Part shown: positions 44,560-54,676 of the stretch, one piece after another
Layout: every line of letters begins with the position of its first letter
How positions within the stretch are numbered: the stretch's first letter is position 1
Origin: Pelobates cultripes
Lineage: Eukaryota > Chordata > Amphibia > Anura > Pelobatidae
NCBI GenBank assembly: GCA_933207985.1
Contig: OW240912.1
Location: 78,000,199 to 78,064,198, forward strand
Direction: 5' to 3'
Length of the DNA: 64,000 nt
The notes under the pieces: generated by a model
The model's input: the letters and a program-made list of their open reading frames with translations, nothing else
Told to the model about the DNA's origin: nothing
The model's database searches: none
Made by a program: the position numbers and the translations under genes

Positions 44560-44745
44560 GTATTGCTGAACCCTTTCTTTGGCAGCAAAGAACACAATAG
44601 CAGCAAAGAACACAATAGCAGCAAAGAACACAAATATAAAAATTATAACAAATACAGTGAGACACCAGCCAATCCCCATCCAAGTCCAAGTTTAACAGCA
44701 AGCACCACCTCTAAAGCTTCCTCTTTCTTTGCTGCTCCACAGTCA
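44560..44745 (+). repeat. Left inverted terminal repeat of DIRS element 2
   Basis: Contains AGCAGCAAAGAACACAAT as three tandem 18-bp copies at about 44580-44632, where the right repeat has a single copy. Otherwise near-complementary to 48417-48570. Confidence 0.85.
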
Positions 44746-45568
44746 CGATAAGTACTAATAATTTTCTCTTAGTAGTATATGTTTTTCATTGCCTTTATCT
44801 ACTTTGATTACTTCTTATTTGCTTATAATCGTGTTACTCTACTTTATTAATACTGTTTTATATGTTTTTGGTTAATTTTATTTACCTTTGAGCCCAGGGT
44901 TCCAGACCTTCTTTTGGGGAATTATTGCATGTGATTCTCCCCTCTCTTCTGAGCTTTGCCTTGTCGCTCCTATCCTTTGTGGGGTCCCTTGCATTTTTTC
45001 TGCCCCTTATCTCCTTTATTTTCTCTATTTTCCCTTATTTTTATGTTCTGGGTTTCTCCCCCTTCTTCCTGGCTGTTTGGCGCCCCATTTTCACTCCACT
45101 GTTCTGCTATTTCGCGACAAAGTTGGGCTTATCGGCTAAATTTGCCGCAAATTGATGCCGTTAGAGAGTTTGGCCACGAATTGTAATTTGCCCGCAAACG
45201 TTTCTCGCTCGACTGTTTTGACACAAATGGTTTTGTTCGTAGTTTTTGCAGCGAACTGGCCATTCATTAGTTTGTTCAGACGAATTTGTTCTCTTGCCGA
45301 GTTTTGGTTCACGAATTGGACGCGTTTGCAGGATTTTTTTCAGCGAGTCTCGCAAGACTGGCAGCGGCCATTTTCTGATCTTACCCGTCCTTCTGGCTCT
45401 GTCTTTGCCTCATGTCTACCCTGTCTGCTGGTCTGGGGCCTGGTGAGCTCCCCTATCTCTCCCTCTCTGGTGTAGCTAGTTTGGGTGATTAACCCCCACT
45501 AGCCTGTATTATTATTATTTTGTCTACAGCTGTATTGTACTGGTTTTCTGTGGGTCTCACATTGCAAT

Positions 45569-45932
45569 ATGCCCAAGTCTAAGGTGCATGCCTGTCGCCC
45601 TTCCCCTGGTGAGATGGATATACCTCAAGGCCTGGGAAACCCCTCTTCAGTTTCAAGCTCCACTCCATCAGTAGTTGGCCATATGTCTCATCCTGATGAG
45701 GCTAAGTCCCTAGCGCTGCAACGCTCAGTCACTGATGCCATTATGGCAACTACGGGCTCTATGTCCTCTGCCCTCTCTCAGACCATCTCCCAGGCCTTAC
45801 TCTCGCGCCCACTGAATGCAAAAAGTTCAGGTCCACCAACGCGCCAACCGCATTCTGGTTCAGACCCTTCAGGGGACTCACGCAAGAAGGCTACCACCAA
45901 ATCCAGGCACTTAACTTTCTCTGCTTTCAGAA
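45569..45932 (+). pseudogene. DIRS element 2 gag, N-terminal part
   Basis: ATG at 45569 (MPKSKVHACRPSPGEMD). Ser/Pro-rich, with RSVTDAIMATTGSMSSALSQ and TISQALLS, which parallels QRALASAMGSVSSSL and IQQALSQPLP in the gag at 20.7 kb. Broken after the Lys-rich segment (SRKKATTKSR) by a hAT insertion at 45933. Confidence 0.75.
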
Positions 45933-45986
45933 CCCATATGCAGGGATGTTTTAGCTGTGAGGCAAACAAGGCATTTGACGAGGGAA

Positions 45987-46145
45987 CTCTTCCTCTGAGC
46001 TGTCTGCTCAGCTCAGCTCCCTCGCGCGCCGCAGAGTGAGGCTGGGAGCCAGAATATGATGTCATATTCCGGCTCCCAGCCTCACTCTGAGGCGCACGAG
46101 GGAGCTGAGCAGAGTAGAGCTGAGCAGAGTGCTCAGAGGAAGAGC
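45987..46145. repeat. Long inverted repeat within the hAT element
   Basis: Outer arms CTCTTCCTCTGAGC / GCTCAGAGGAAGAG, middle arms CAGCTCCCTCGCGCG / GCACGAGGGAGCTG, inner perfect-looking stem at 46032-46089 (AGAGTGAGGCTGGGAGCC and complement) around AATATGATGTCATATT. The total potential hairpin is about 160 bp. Confidence 0.85.
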
Positions 46146-46254
46146 TCCCTCGCCAGCCGCCCGTCCAGCGCCCCCCGACCGCCCAGAGAACCCCTTCTGC
46201 CCCCAGCACTTCCAAAGGTAAGGAGGCTGTGGGGGGGTTAAAAAAAATAAATGT

Positions 46255-46660
46255 GTTAATGTGAGTGAGTGTGTGTGTATGTCTGTAAGTGTGTGTATGT
46301 TTGTTAGTGTGTGTGTCTGCTAGTGTGTGTGTGTAAGTGTGTCTGTTAGTGTGTGTGTCTGTTAGTGAGTGTGTCTGTTAGTGAGTGTGTGTGTGTGTGT
46401 TTGCCTGTGAGTGTGTGTGTCAGTGAGTGTGTGTCTGCTAGTGTGTGTCTGTTAGTGAGTGTCTGTTAGTGAGTGTGTGCTTGCCTGTGAGTGTGTGTGT
46501 GTTTCAGTGAGTGTGTGTGTCTGCTAGTGAGTGAGTGAGTGTGTTTGTGTGTGTGTATGTTTGCCAGTGAGTGTGTGTGTGTCTGCTAGTGTGTGTGAGT
46601 GTGTTTCTGTTAGCTAGTGTATGCGCATCTGTCAGTGAATGTGTGTATGTGTGTGTATTT
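46255..46660. repeat. GTGTGAGT minisatellite
   Basis: TGTGTGTCTGTTAGTGAGTG-type units of about 20-30 bp inside the hAT element; Cys/Val and Thr/His frames here are artefacts. Confidence 0.9.
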
Positions 46661-46762
46661 AGAAGGCGGGGCGGGGGGAAGGGATGGGTGAGGGTCGCGT
46701 GCGAGGGGGTGGGTTGGGGGCGCCTGAGCAGCACAAAACCAGGATACACCACTGCCCATATG

Positions 46763-47660
46763 ACTGGTGAACCTGCAGTCACCCATGATAGCATGTCTGT
46801 ATCACGCAAAATAGCCTTTCCGTGCTAGGCAGAACGGGCGCGGCGATGGAAATGTGCTAGAGCACAAGCTGAGAGCGACTCCGACTCAGAAATCATGTCT
46901 AGTGAGGACGCTGGTGCTGAGTCCTTGAGTGACTCTGATGATCAATCCTTTGGGCAGGGCGTTGACCTTTTGACCCCATCGGGGGTGGCTGTGAGTGGAT
47001 CTCAAAGTGACTCCCCCGCTACAGCGGGCTCCACTCTCCTGGATCCATCTGGAGAACCTATGTTCAATCCGGATGATCTCCATCATCCGAGGTCAGCTGA
47101 GTGGCTCCCAGCGGACCATGTGGCACGTTACCTGGAGAACTGGGTATGATGCCCCCTCAGCAAAGTGGCCCGGAGTAAGCTCAGGGCTCTATGCCCACGG
47201 CCTTTGGTGCCCAATAAAGTCTGTGAGATCCCGGTTGTTGACCCTAAAATGGATGAAACCCTCGTAAGGGTTTGGATTTGGCAATTAAGTCGTGCCAAGA
47301 TAAACATTTGGATGTATTTGGTCCCTTGGCTAAGCTCTTTGACCTGGCAGAAGACGCCAGAGCTGAGAACAGGCAGGTTGACCCGGAAGAACTCCGTGGC
47401 TGGGTGCAGAGGGCAATGGTGTAAAGCCATTCTCTTTAAAATAGAGCCAAAATTGGCCAATCTCGCCCTCAACGAGGCGGGCAAGGATGCCCAAGGCCTC
47501 TTGTTTGGGGACTCCTTTATAAATGACCTGGGGCTTTTGTTGGGGCTTTTACAGCCCTTGATAAAGCCCGATCCTCCATGAAGAGGATATTTCAAAGGCA
47601 GGTCTCTACCAGGGCCGGCAGATTCAGAGGTCGTCTGTCCGGCCATACCTACTACAACTC
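46763..47660 (+). pseudogene. DIRS element 2 gag, C-terminal part
   Basis: After the hAT insert the text resumes with an acidic Ser/Glu stretch (SEDAGAESLSDSDDQSF), MFNPDDLHHPRSAEW (cf. LFDPDDLRHPRSAEW in element 1), and VARSKLRALCPRPLVPNKVC. In other frames follow AEDARAENRQVDPEELRGWV and KIEPKLANLALNEAGKDAQG, LLFGDSFINDLG, then RAGRFRGRLSG. Stops and frameshifts occur around 47149 and 47270-47420. This shows the full gag region that element 1 lacks. Confidence 0.75.
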
Positions 47661-47869
47661 CCGTGGATCGGGGTGAGGCTCCTATTAGGAGGCGAGAGGC
47701 CGGTCCCCCTTTTTCCCTTCACACAAAAGAACATGGCGGTCCAGAAGCTTCAGAGGGAACTCTGGCTCCAGATGCCCTTACGGTTAACTTACATCTACCT
47801 CATGTTTCTTCTCAGGTTTGTGTAGGGGGCAGACTCTGTCATTTTTTTTCCAGCTTGGTCAGCCATCAC

Positions 47870-48165
47870 CTCCACATAGTTGGTCGGCGCGCCTTGTCAC
47901 ATCCCTCCACCTCGCCCAATCTCATTCTCCCTACGAGATTGTGATTTGATAGACATAGAATTGTCTGCCCTTCACGAGAAAGGGGCAATCGAACTAGCAC
48001 CCACGTGCCCTCCTGGTGGAAAACAAAGGCGGAAGATGCGCCCCGTTATCAATCTCCGTCCCCTCAATGCCTTGGTGCGCTACCGCCACTTCAAGATGGA
48101 GGGCATCCACCTTCTGTGGGACCTACTACTTCGCAACGACTGGATGGCGAAACTGTTTAACCGTT
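47870..48165 (+). pseudogene. DIRS element 2 RT, N-terminal stub
   Basis: Reads IDIELSALHEKGAIELAPTC, KMRPVINLRPLNALVRYRHF, KMEGIHLLWDLLLRNDWMAK and stops where motif A should begin. Matches VRLVINFKHLNEFLHYHHFK and KMEGIHCLRNLLRQGDWMVK of element 1. It is followed directly by 3' non-coding sequence, so the rest was deleted. Confidence 0.8.
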
Positions 48166-48416
48166 GGGCTCCTGATCTTTGTGTTTTCACAGCTTGATTC
48201 GGTGTTGCTCGATGCTCCTCACTTCTTCCGGGTGTGTTTCGCTTAAGATGGTTGGTTTCCGTTACTGTCTTGAATTTTGTTTCCATTCGAGAAGTTCCAT
48301 GGACTACCATTCACTGGATTTTGTCACCGTGTTTTCCGGATGTTCGGATTTTTGGATTACCGGATGTTCGGATTACCGAGATTTTCGGACGTCTTTCCTC
48401 ATGATGTGTCGCATCT

Positions 48417-48570
48417 CCAAAGAAAGAGGAAGCCTTAGGGGCAGTGCTTGCTGGTATACTGGGACTTGGATGGGGATTGGCTGGTGTCTCACTGTATTTG
48501 TTATATTTTTTTCTATTTGTGTTCTTTGCTGCTATTGGTGGACAGTAAAGAAAGGCTTAAGCAATACTCG
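48417..48570 (-). repeat. Right inverted terminal repeat of DIRS element 2
   Basis: CCAAAGAAAGAGGAAGCCTT to GTGTTCTTTGCTGCTATTGG; complement of the left repeat. Confidence 0.85.
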
Positions 48571-48620
48571 TCTATGTGTCTTTCATAAAAGCATGACTTT
48601 TCATCATGAAACAGCAAAAT

Positions 48621-49913
48621 CATGTAATTATCGCACATAGGTTTATATAGCTGAGAGATTGTGACTGATGTGGGTTGTGGGAAACGGCCTGCTGATGTGG
48701 TAAAGGAATTATGAAGTCTTATATTAAAGGGAATAATCCATTGATTTTTTTTTCCCAATAATTGAATGGATATAAACCAAAGAAAACATGCAGTCTTTTT
48801 TTTTTTTTTTTATGCATGTTTTCTTTGGGAGTATATGAAAAAAACAGCTTGTAAAAAAGATCATCCTTTTTTCCCAAGATACAGTCTTAATCTGTGCCAG
48901 GGAAAAATCCAATCAGAAATTTGTCATTGAGAAGCATGTTTGATAGAACCACGAGCACACAGTTTATAAACTGTAATGCATTCACATTCACTGAAACGAG
49001 GAGAAGGCAGGCATGTAGTGGCTTGTTTCTGCCAAAATTATAAAAATGCCTGCCATTTTATAAACTGTCACAAATATGACAGACTGCAGACATATCAAGC
49101 ACTTTAGCAAGCTTAACAATTTTATGTATCTGGAGTGTTCCTTTAAGCTGTGAACGAATGCCTCATAAAGTCTAGAGCTAACTATGATTGTAATGTTATC
49201 CATGTCATTTTTACAAGGCGTGGCTTGGGTGTGTAAAAACAGTATTTATTGAATACGGATGTATGAGGATTTGGTTGCCAAATGAGATTGTGGTAACATT
49301 TGTGGGTACGACTTTTCTACATATACTTCCTCATTGAAGCAATAACTTCTTTATAAGATTCTCAAACATTTATTTAGCAGCTATAAAGTTAGGATTATTG
49401 CAATCAGTGATATATTTAGGATTTTGGCCAAATCGTGCACCCCCTCATATACTCTTTATCTTCCAGGCAGTTACACACCTTACTTACAGATACATACCTA
49501 ATCTTTATTTGTATGTAATGCCTCTGCGCTATATTAAAGAGTCCCTTGTAAAGCTGTGGCTGAGCACCTCCCAACTACATCATCACCCAAGGCTAATGTG
49601 GTCAAGTTAATAAAATAAAATTGAAGTAATCACTGAGATGGAATAGACAATGTATTATATCCAACATGTATTAGAATTAGTGGTTAATGCAATGTGCAGG
49701 GAACCGAATGCAACAATCCTGGCTTTATGTGATGGGGGTATTAGCCACGACTACAGAAAATTTATTTTACAATCACTTTAGTCAATATTAAATAGTTCCC
49801 TTTAATAAATAGTATGTAATTGGTTGCTAAAATATGCAGATAACAAAGTATTTAACCAGGAAAGGTACGTTGAGATTACTCTGGATGCTACTTTTGCCCA
49901 ACATCCAGGAGAT
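48621..49913. other. Probable intron with a poly(T)-looped palindrome
   Basis: A 16-bp stem CCAAAGAAAACATGCA (48777-48792) and its complement (48813-48828) are separated by a T-rich loop of 20 bp. TATCTGGAGTGTTCCTTTAA near 49128 resembles a lone MITE end. ATTTAACCAGGAAAGGTACG at 49850 is a scrap of the LINE 3' UTR seen at 32560. No exon found. Confidence 0.5.
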
Positions 49914-49921
49914 GTTACTAT

Positions 49922-50193
49922 TAGTGATGTCCCGAACGGTTCGCCACGGACGGCGAACATATGCGGTAAACTTTACCTCACAGTCAGCAGACACATTCCA
50001 GCCAATCAGCAGCAGACCCTCCCTCCTCCTGGACAGCTCACTAAGAATGTAGCTTCACAATGAATGTAAAATGGATGCTGTCCAGGAGGTGGGAGGGTCT
50101 GGGAGGGAGGGTCTGCTGCTGATTGGCTGGAATGTGTCTGCTGACTGTAAGGTACAGGGTCAAAGTTTACCGTGTATGTTTGCAGCATCACTA
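49922..50193. mobile_element. 272-bp hAT-type MITE with perfect target duplication
   Basis: Ends TAGTGATG...CATCACTA, with long inner arms (AGTCAGCAGACACATTCCAG and complement; CCAATCAGCAGCAGACCCTC and complement). Flanked by identical 8-bp repeats GTTACTAT at 49914-49921 and 50194-50201. Confidence 0.92.
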
Positions 50194-50628
50194 GTTACTA
50201 TTACCCAATTAAATGATACTCATTTTATCTACCTCGAAAGGAAGAAGGGCTGAGATTTGAACTTGCAACCCACAAGGGTTGAAAATATTCTTCTGGGTAT
50301 TAGCCCATTGAGTTATTTGCTCTTGTTAATTCAAGATTAGTAAATGAGATGAGATGGCATAAGCACTTTGAGGATTAATTGGGTAGATTATAGAGTGTTA
50401 GAACCTGGGAGAGTTAAGGTGGTGCAATTGACACCTGGAACACTAGCATCCATGGTTTATGTGCCACAGCCTCACTGCCTCAATATTCTACTGCAAAGGA
50501 ATGTGTAAAATGTGTAGGGACATAATTCCCAACATTGGGTGGGCCCCAAGAATGTTGCCATTTGTGCAATTTGCCTGTGACAGGGCATGTCAGAGTGGTG
50601 CTCTCTGCATGGTTCTAATGCTCTAGAC

Positions 50629-50801
50629 CAAGGGTTCTCAACCCAGTCCTCAAAGACCCCCTAGCAGTCCAGGATTTAGGGATTACCTGGGTAGAGTCTA
50701 AGGTGTTTTATTTTCTTTTTCTAAACACCTTAGACACACCCAGGTAATCCCTAAATCCTGGACTGGTAGGGGGTCCTTGAGGACTGGGTTGAGAACCCCT
50801 G
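50629..50801. mobile_element. 173-bp hAT-type hairpin MITE with perfect target duplication
   Basis: Arms CAAGGGTTCTCAACCCAGTC and GACTGGGTTGAGAACCCCTG; inner arms GTCCAGGATTTAGGGATTAC and complement. Flanked by identical 8-bp CTCTAGAC at 50621-50628 and 50802-50809. Confidence 0.93.
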
Positions 50802-50809
50802 CTCTAGAC

Positions 50810-51295
50810 GCTCATTTGTTGTCTATAGCACTACGACAATGACAAGCTTAAACGAAAAAGGTCAACAAATGTATAGTAAGATAGCTTGAGAATAAGCTCA
50901 CACTTTTAAGCACTGAAAAGTTAAAATGCTGACAGTGGGTATATTCTAAAAAATGTAAAAATCACCAAAGTATTTTTGTTCACATCACTCACTTTTTAAG
51001 TTGGTATTTTATTCACCCTTGGTAAATAGTAAAAAATAAATCTTGTATATTGGCCAATTTACAACATCTGACTTGAACTGATTGTTAAGTGACTTCCATT
51101 TAAATGTCAGATGACAAGCTAATATTTACTGGATCTAAGACACAAATATTTCTGGTTGAAATGTTCAGTTGACGTCACTTTCAATAAACTGTGTTTATTT
51201 ACTATGAAATAAATGCTGTGTTATGACAAATCACGTGACACATTTTGGAATACCATTACTATTTTGTTCCTCAATGTGTAACCCAGTACTCTTTG
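50810..51295. other. No feature recognised
   Basis: AT-rich, no exon or repeat end supported. Confidence 0.4.
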
Positions 51296-51572
51296 TTAAA
51301 GGACCACTATAGTGCCAGGAAAACATATTCGTTTTCCTGGGTCTATGGACGGCAGCGTCTTCTCACTGTGATAATCACAGTGAGAAGCACGGAAGCGCCT
51401 CTAGCGGCTATCAATGAGACAGCCACTAGAGGCTGGATTAACCCTAAAGTAAATATAGCAGTTTCTCTGAAACTGCTATGTTTACAGCAAAAAGGGTTAA
51501 ACCTAGCTGGACCTGGCACCCAGACCACTTAATTAAGCTGAAGTGGTCTGGGTGCCTATAGTGGTCCTTTAA
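51296..51572 (+). mobile_element. Hairpin-array TTAA MITE, complete copy
   Basis: TTAAAGGACCACTATAGTGC at the left and TATAGTGGTCCTTTAA at the right, TTAA on both sides. Five consecutive palindromes: CCAGGAAAAC arms (51315-51340), CTTCTCACTGTGATAATCAC arms (51359-51387), CCTCTAGCGGCT arms, ATAGCAGTTTCTCTGAAACT, and CACCCAGACCACTT arms near 51520-51555. 277 bp, no ORF. Confidence 0.9.
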
Positions 51573-51994
51573 TTTTTATAAAACAAAATTGTTTTCCTGG
51601 CACTATAGCTCACTATAGCTCAACCCTCCCTCGTTAAAACCCCCTTCTGTCACTAACCTGATTCCAGCGCCAATGTCCCTCGGCACTGGTTCAGAATCCG
51701 CCTCTGGTCCTCCGCTAACGTCAGCCATGGGGGATCCTAAAGTGCATGCGTGGCAATCGCTGGATGTTCTCATAAATAACGTGAGGACATCCAGTGGAAG
51801 TTAGGTGACCAAACCACAAGCAAGTGCCTCAAGTGGCTAACAGCCACAAGAGGTGGAGTTAACACTGGCAGGTAACAATTGCATTTCATCAAAAACTGCA
51901 ATAATTACCATTTCAGTGTTAAGGGACCTGGGAAACTGCATCCAAACCATTTCAATGAGCTGAAGTGGTCTGGGTGCCTATAGTGTCCCTTTAA
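51573..51994 (+). mobile_element. Related TTAA MITE, degraded left end
   Basis: Begins with GTTTTCCTGGCACTATAG near 51590 and ends AAGTGGTCTGGGTGCCTATA then GTGTCCCTTTAA at 51994. The centre differs from the adjacent copy (CCGCCTCTGGTCCTCCGCTA) but is closer to the copy at 60552. Lies back to back with 51296-51572. Confidence 0.65.
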
Positions 51995-52539
51995 TTGAAA
52001 ACTATGTCTTACTAAAGAGGAAGGCTTTAAATCTGTGAATCTTTGTTAGCAGAGCATGGCAGCTAATCAATGCCATCCAATTTGTCTGAAATTGTCACTA
52101 CTAAAGTGAAATTTGAGATTCTGCATTAACAATCTGGCATGTGAGGGGTTAGGGTGTGGTTTACCCAAAATCTGCTGTAGGCAGCCTCCTAGTGCCATAA
52201 CCACTACAAAAGGCTTAAATAGTAATGGCGCTTAGACTGCCTCTTTAAACATATTGTTTCAAAATATTGAAACCTTTGATTTCATTCTACCATGGGGATC
52301 GATGTAACCGGTAATCATGTGACATAGTGGGTGGAAAGTATGGTTAGCACTTCCTCTATGTACACTTAAAAGACCACTGGTTGGTCAAAGCATTGCTACA
52401 CTTTAACTTTTTAAGTGCTGAATAAAACATGCTAATTCAAACAAAGAGGTATAGACTCTGAAACTAGCAGATCTTGAAATGGAAATTAAAACTAAACTTG
52501 CAACAATTTTTTAAAACTACACTCTTGAATGCTTTATTT
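51995..52539. other. No feature recognised
   Basis: Unclassified AT-rich sequence. Confidence 0.4.
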
Positions 52540-52625
52540 TATTATTATTTATTATTATTGCTATTTATAAAGCACCAACAAATTGCATAGCGCTGTAGAA
52601 TAGGTTGACTAACCAACATGTATTC
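52540..52625. repeat. Short retroposon-type 3' end
   Basis: (TTA)n tract followed by TATTTATAAAGCACCAACAA and GCATAGCGCTGTAGAATAGG, a common amphibian/fish dispersed motif. Class uncertain. Confidence 0.45.
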
Positions 52626-52954
52626 GCAACAAGATGAGCTGGACACTCAGAACAGAGAGTGTCAAGGGTGATTTAAACCGATATGTCTAAGAAGAATTAA
52701 AAATAAAAAACATTTAAAGTGAATTATTTCAGCTCATGTCAGTCAGCTATGTCTGCATAAGTAAATCCGTATTGGAGTGTGTATGACATATGGGTGAACA
52801 GCACAAAACGGTTTGTGGTGCGAACATGTATATACACAGTAATATTTATTACGAGGCCCCCTTTTCATTGTATAAGCCTGGTGTGCCACCGGACCCCAAT
52901 GGAATCTAGTCTTTTCCCTTTCTGGCCACAGGTAAGAGGCAGGATGGGGGGAAT

Positions 52955-53290
52955 AAACATCCACTGCACAAGCACAGACACTGCATCCATAACACAAATA
53001 CAGACACTGCATCCACGACAAAAACCACACACTGCAGCCACTACACAAACACAGACATAGCATCCACTAAATACACACACAATGCATTCACTTCACAAAC
53101 TGCATACAATACACAAGCACATATATTAAATTCATTACACACACTGCATCTACTACAATGCATCCTCAACAAACACACTCTGCATCCACTATACACATAC
53201 ACACCGTGGATTCTCTATGCACACACATACACACACACTACATCCATTATATAGACACACCCTGCATCTACTATGACCATGCACTGCATC
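52955..53290. repeat. CACTGCATCCA minisatellite
   Basis: Units such as CACTGCATCCACTACACAAACACAGA with a period of about 25-30 bp, diverged. Flanking 52626-52954 shows nothing recognisable. Confidence 0.8.
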
Positions 53291-53626
53291 AACTTTATTT
53301 ATTTATCCTTGTGAGCAGACTCAGGGGTGGGCCCTGTGGGCGGACTCGGGGGTGCGCTGTGCGGGCTCAGGACTTGAGCGGTGTAAGGGACATAACAATT
53401 TCTGATAACGGCCCTGAAATCAACCGTAATTGCTAAAGGTCGGGAATTCTTTGGTAGCAAAATGCTGCTAAGGAAAAACATTGTATTTACAGACAGGAAA
53501 GTGTTACTAAAACCAGAATTGAAGCTACCAAATAAGGAACAGAAATGTCATGAAGACAGATTACAAATCACGTAATTCTGCAAAATTACTAACAGCAAGG
53601 CAGCTCAAATATGTATTTTAATTTTC

Positions 53627-54165
53627 TTAAAGGGTTACTCAAAACCTTTTTCTAAAGTCCTGCTTTTTAGTTTATTAAGCCCTACTGAGCATCATTGGCT
53701 GTGTCTCCCCATTATGAACCTTAAACTAAAATCAAGGACTGGGCAAAGCTCCCAGCACTATCTTCAATGCCCCATCTGGTGTTACCGTTTGATAATCTCA
53801 GAGCCAGGTAGAGGAGGGAAAAGGTAGACAGGGAAGGGAAAATAAAAAGAACAGACAATGCAGGCATGCATGAGTGACTGCGCTGAGGGTTACAAAGGAG
53901 AATCTACTTCATCTGTTGTCAGCGCACTGTATTTTAGCTGCACATGCACACTAACTTCCCTATGCTTTCCTATGGAAAAACATTGAATTAGCTGCGATCA
54001 ATAAGATCCATGATCTTGATCGACTGCAGATAGACCAGCATGGCACGGGATATAAGTAAGTAAAAAGCTATTTTAACCGTTACTGGTGGGGCCCTAAATA
54101 GTTTGAAGTACCTTATTGCATTAGGAATACATATATGTACCCCTAACACTGTAGTGTTCCTTTAA
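53627..54165. mobile_element. TTAA MITE, third family
   Basis: TTAAAGGGTTACTCAAAACC at 53627 and ACACTGTAGTGTTCCTTTAA at 54165 give TTAA-bounded ends, but inverse similarity beyond the terminal AAAGG is weak. The interior is unlike the other families (ACTGAGCATCATTGGCTGTG). Assigned by ends only. Confidence 0.5.
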
Positions 54166-54676
54166 AATATTATTCAAAAAAGTTAAAGTAAAATAACATA
54201 ACTTTCTAAAGTTTTTTAAACTGCTACAATTGCACAGAATGTGCTGTAGATAACAGGCTCTCCTTGAGCAGGAACAGTCTCTGCCAATCAAGGCCCTCGT
54301 ATTCTGGACATTGAGTTTTCTTATTATCCCATAATCATCTGTCCTGCAAGAATTTATGGGAGATGTAGTTTAACCCGAGCAGAGTTTCCCCTTATCACTT
54401 ATCCACTTAGGATTAGTGGACCTGCTATGTAACCCTGATGGTAGTTGAATATCTCTCATAAGCATTTAGAGGCTGCTATACATTTTATAGTTTTGTAAGC
54501 AGACTGTGTGCAGCACTTTAGTTATCACAGCTTTGGCTTTCTATAGGGGAAGAGAAAGATCCATCCTAATTCTGTGTGGTGTGCGCAAACCACATGCACT
54601 GGGTGGACATATCTGTTACGGAAAAGAAGGAAATACAACTTTCTCCTTCTGATGTATTTGCAGACATATATTTTGC

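Larger units (their letters stand above)
45941..46754. mobile_element. Non-autonomous hAT element inside DIRS gag
   Basis: The element is flanked by a perfect 8-bp duplication CCCATATG (45933-45940 and 46755-46762). Ends CAGGGATGTTTT and, on the other strand, CAGTGGTGTATCC are imperfect inverted termini of hAT type. Inside are a long inverted repeat (45987-46145) and a GT-rich array (46255-46660). There is no transposase frame. The gag sequence resumes on the right, so the insertion occurred after the DIRS element had integrated. Confidence 0.9.
44533..48620 (+). mobile_element. DIRS-like element 2, internally deleted and hAT-interrupted
   Basis: Inverted terminal repeats of about 190 bp (about 44560-44745 and 48417-48570): AACAAATACAGTGAGACACC in the left copy equals the complement of GGTGTCTCACTGTATTTGTT in the right. 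Between them are a gag start, a hAT insert, the gag C-terminal half, and only the first part of an RT, after which the sequence passes to the 3' segment. RT catalytic core, RNase H, methyltransferase-like domain and recombinase are missing, as is any internal complementary region. It is about 4.1 kb including the 0.8-kb insert. The right extension (CATGACTTTTCATCATG) is organised like that of the first DIRS element. Confidence 0.85.

Noticed and set aside
46504..46828. Thr/His-rich and Cys/Val-rich frames
   Set aside because: GT-repeat artefacts within the hAT insert.
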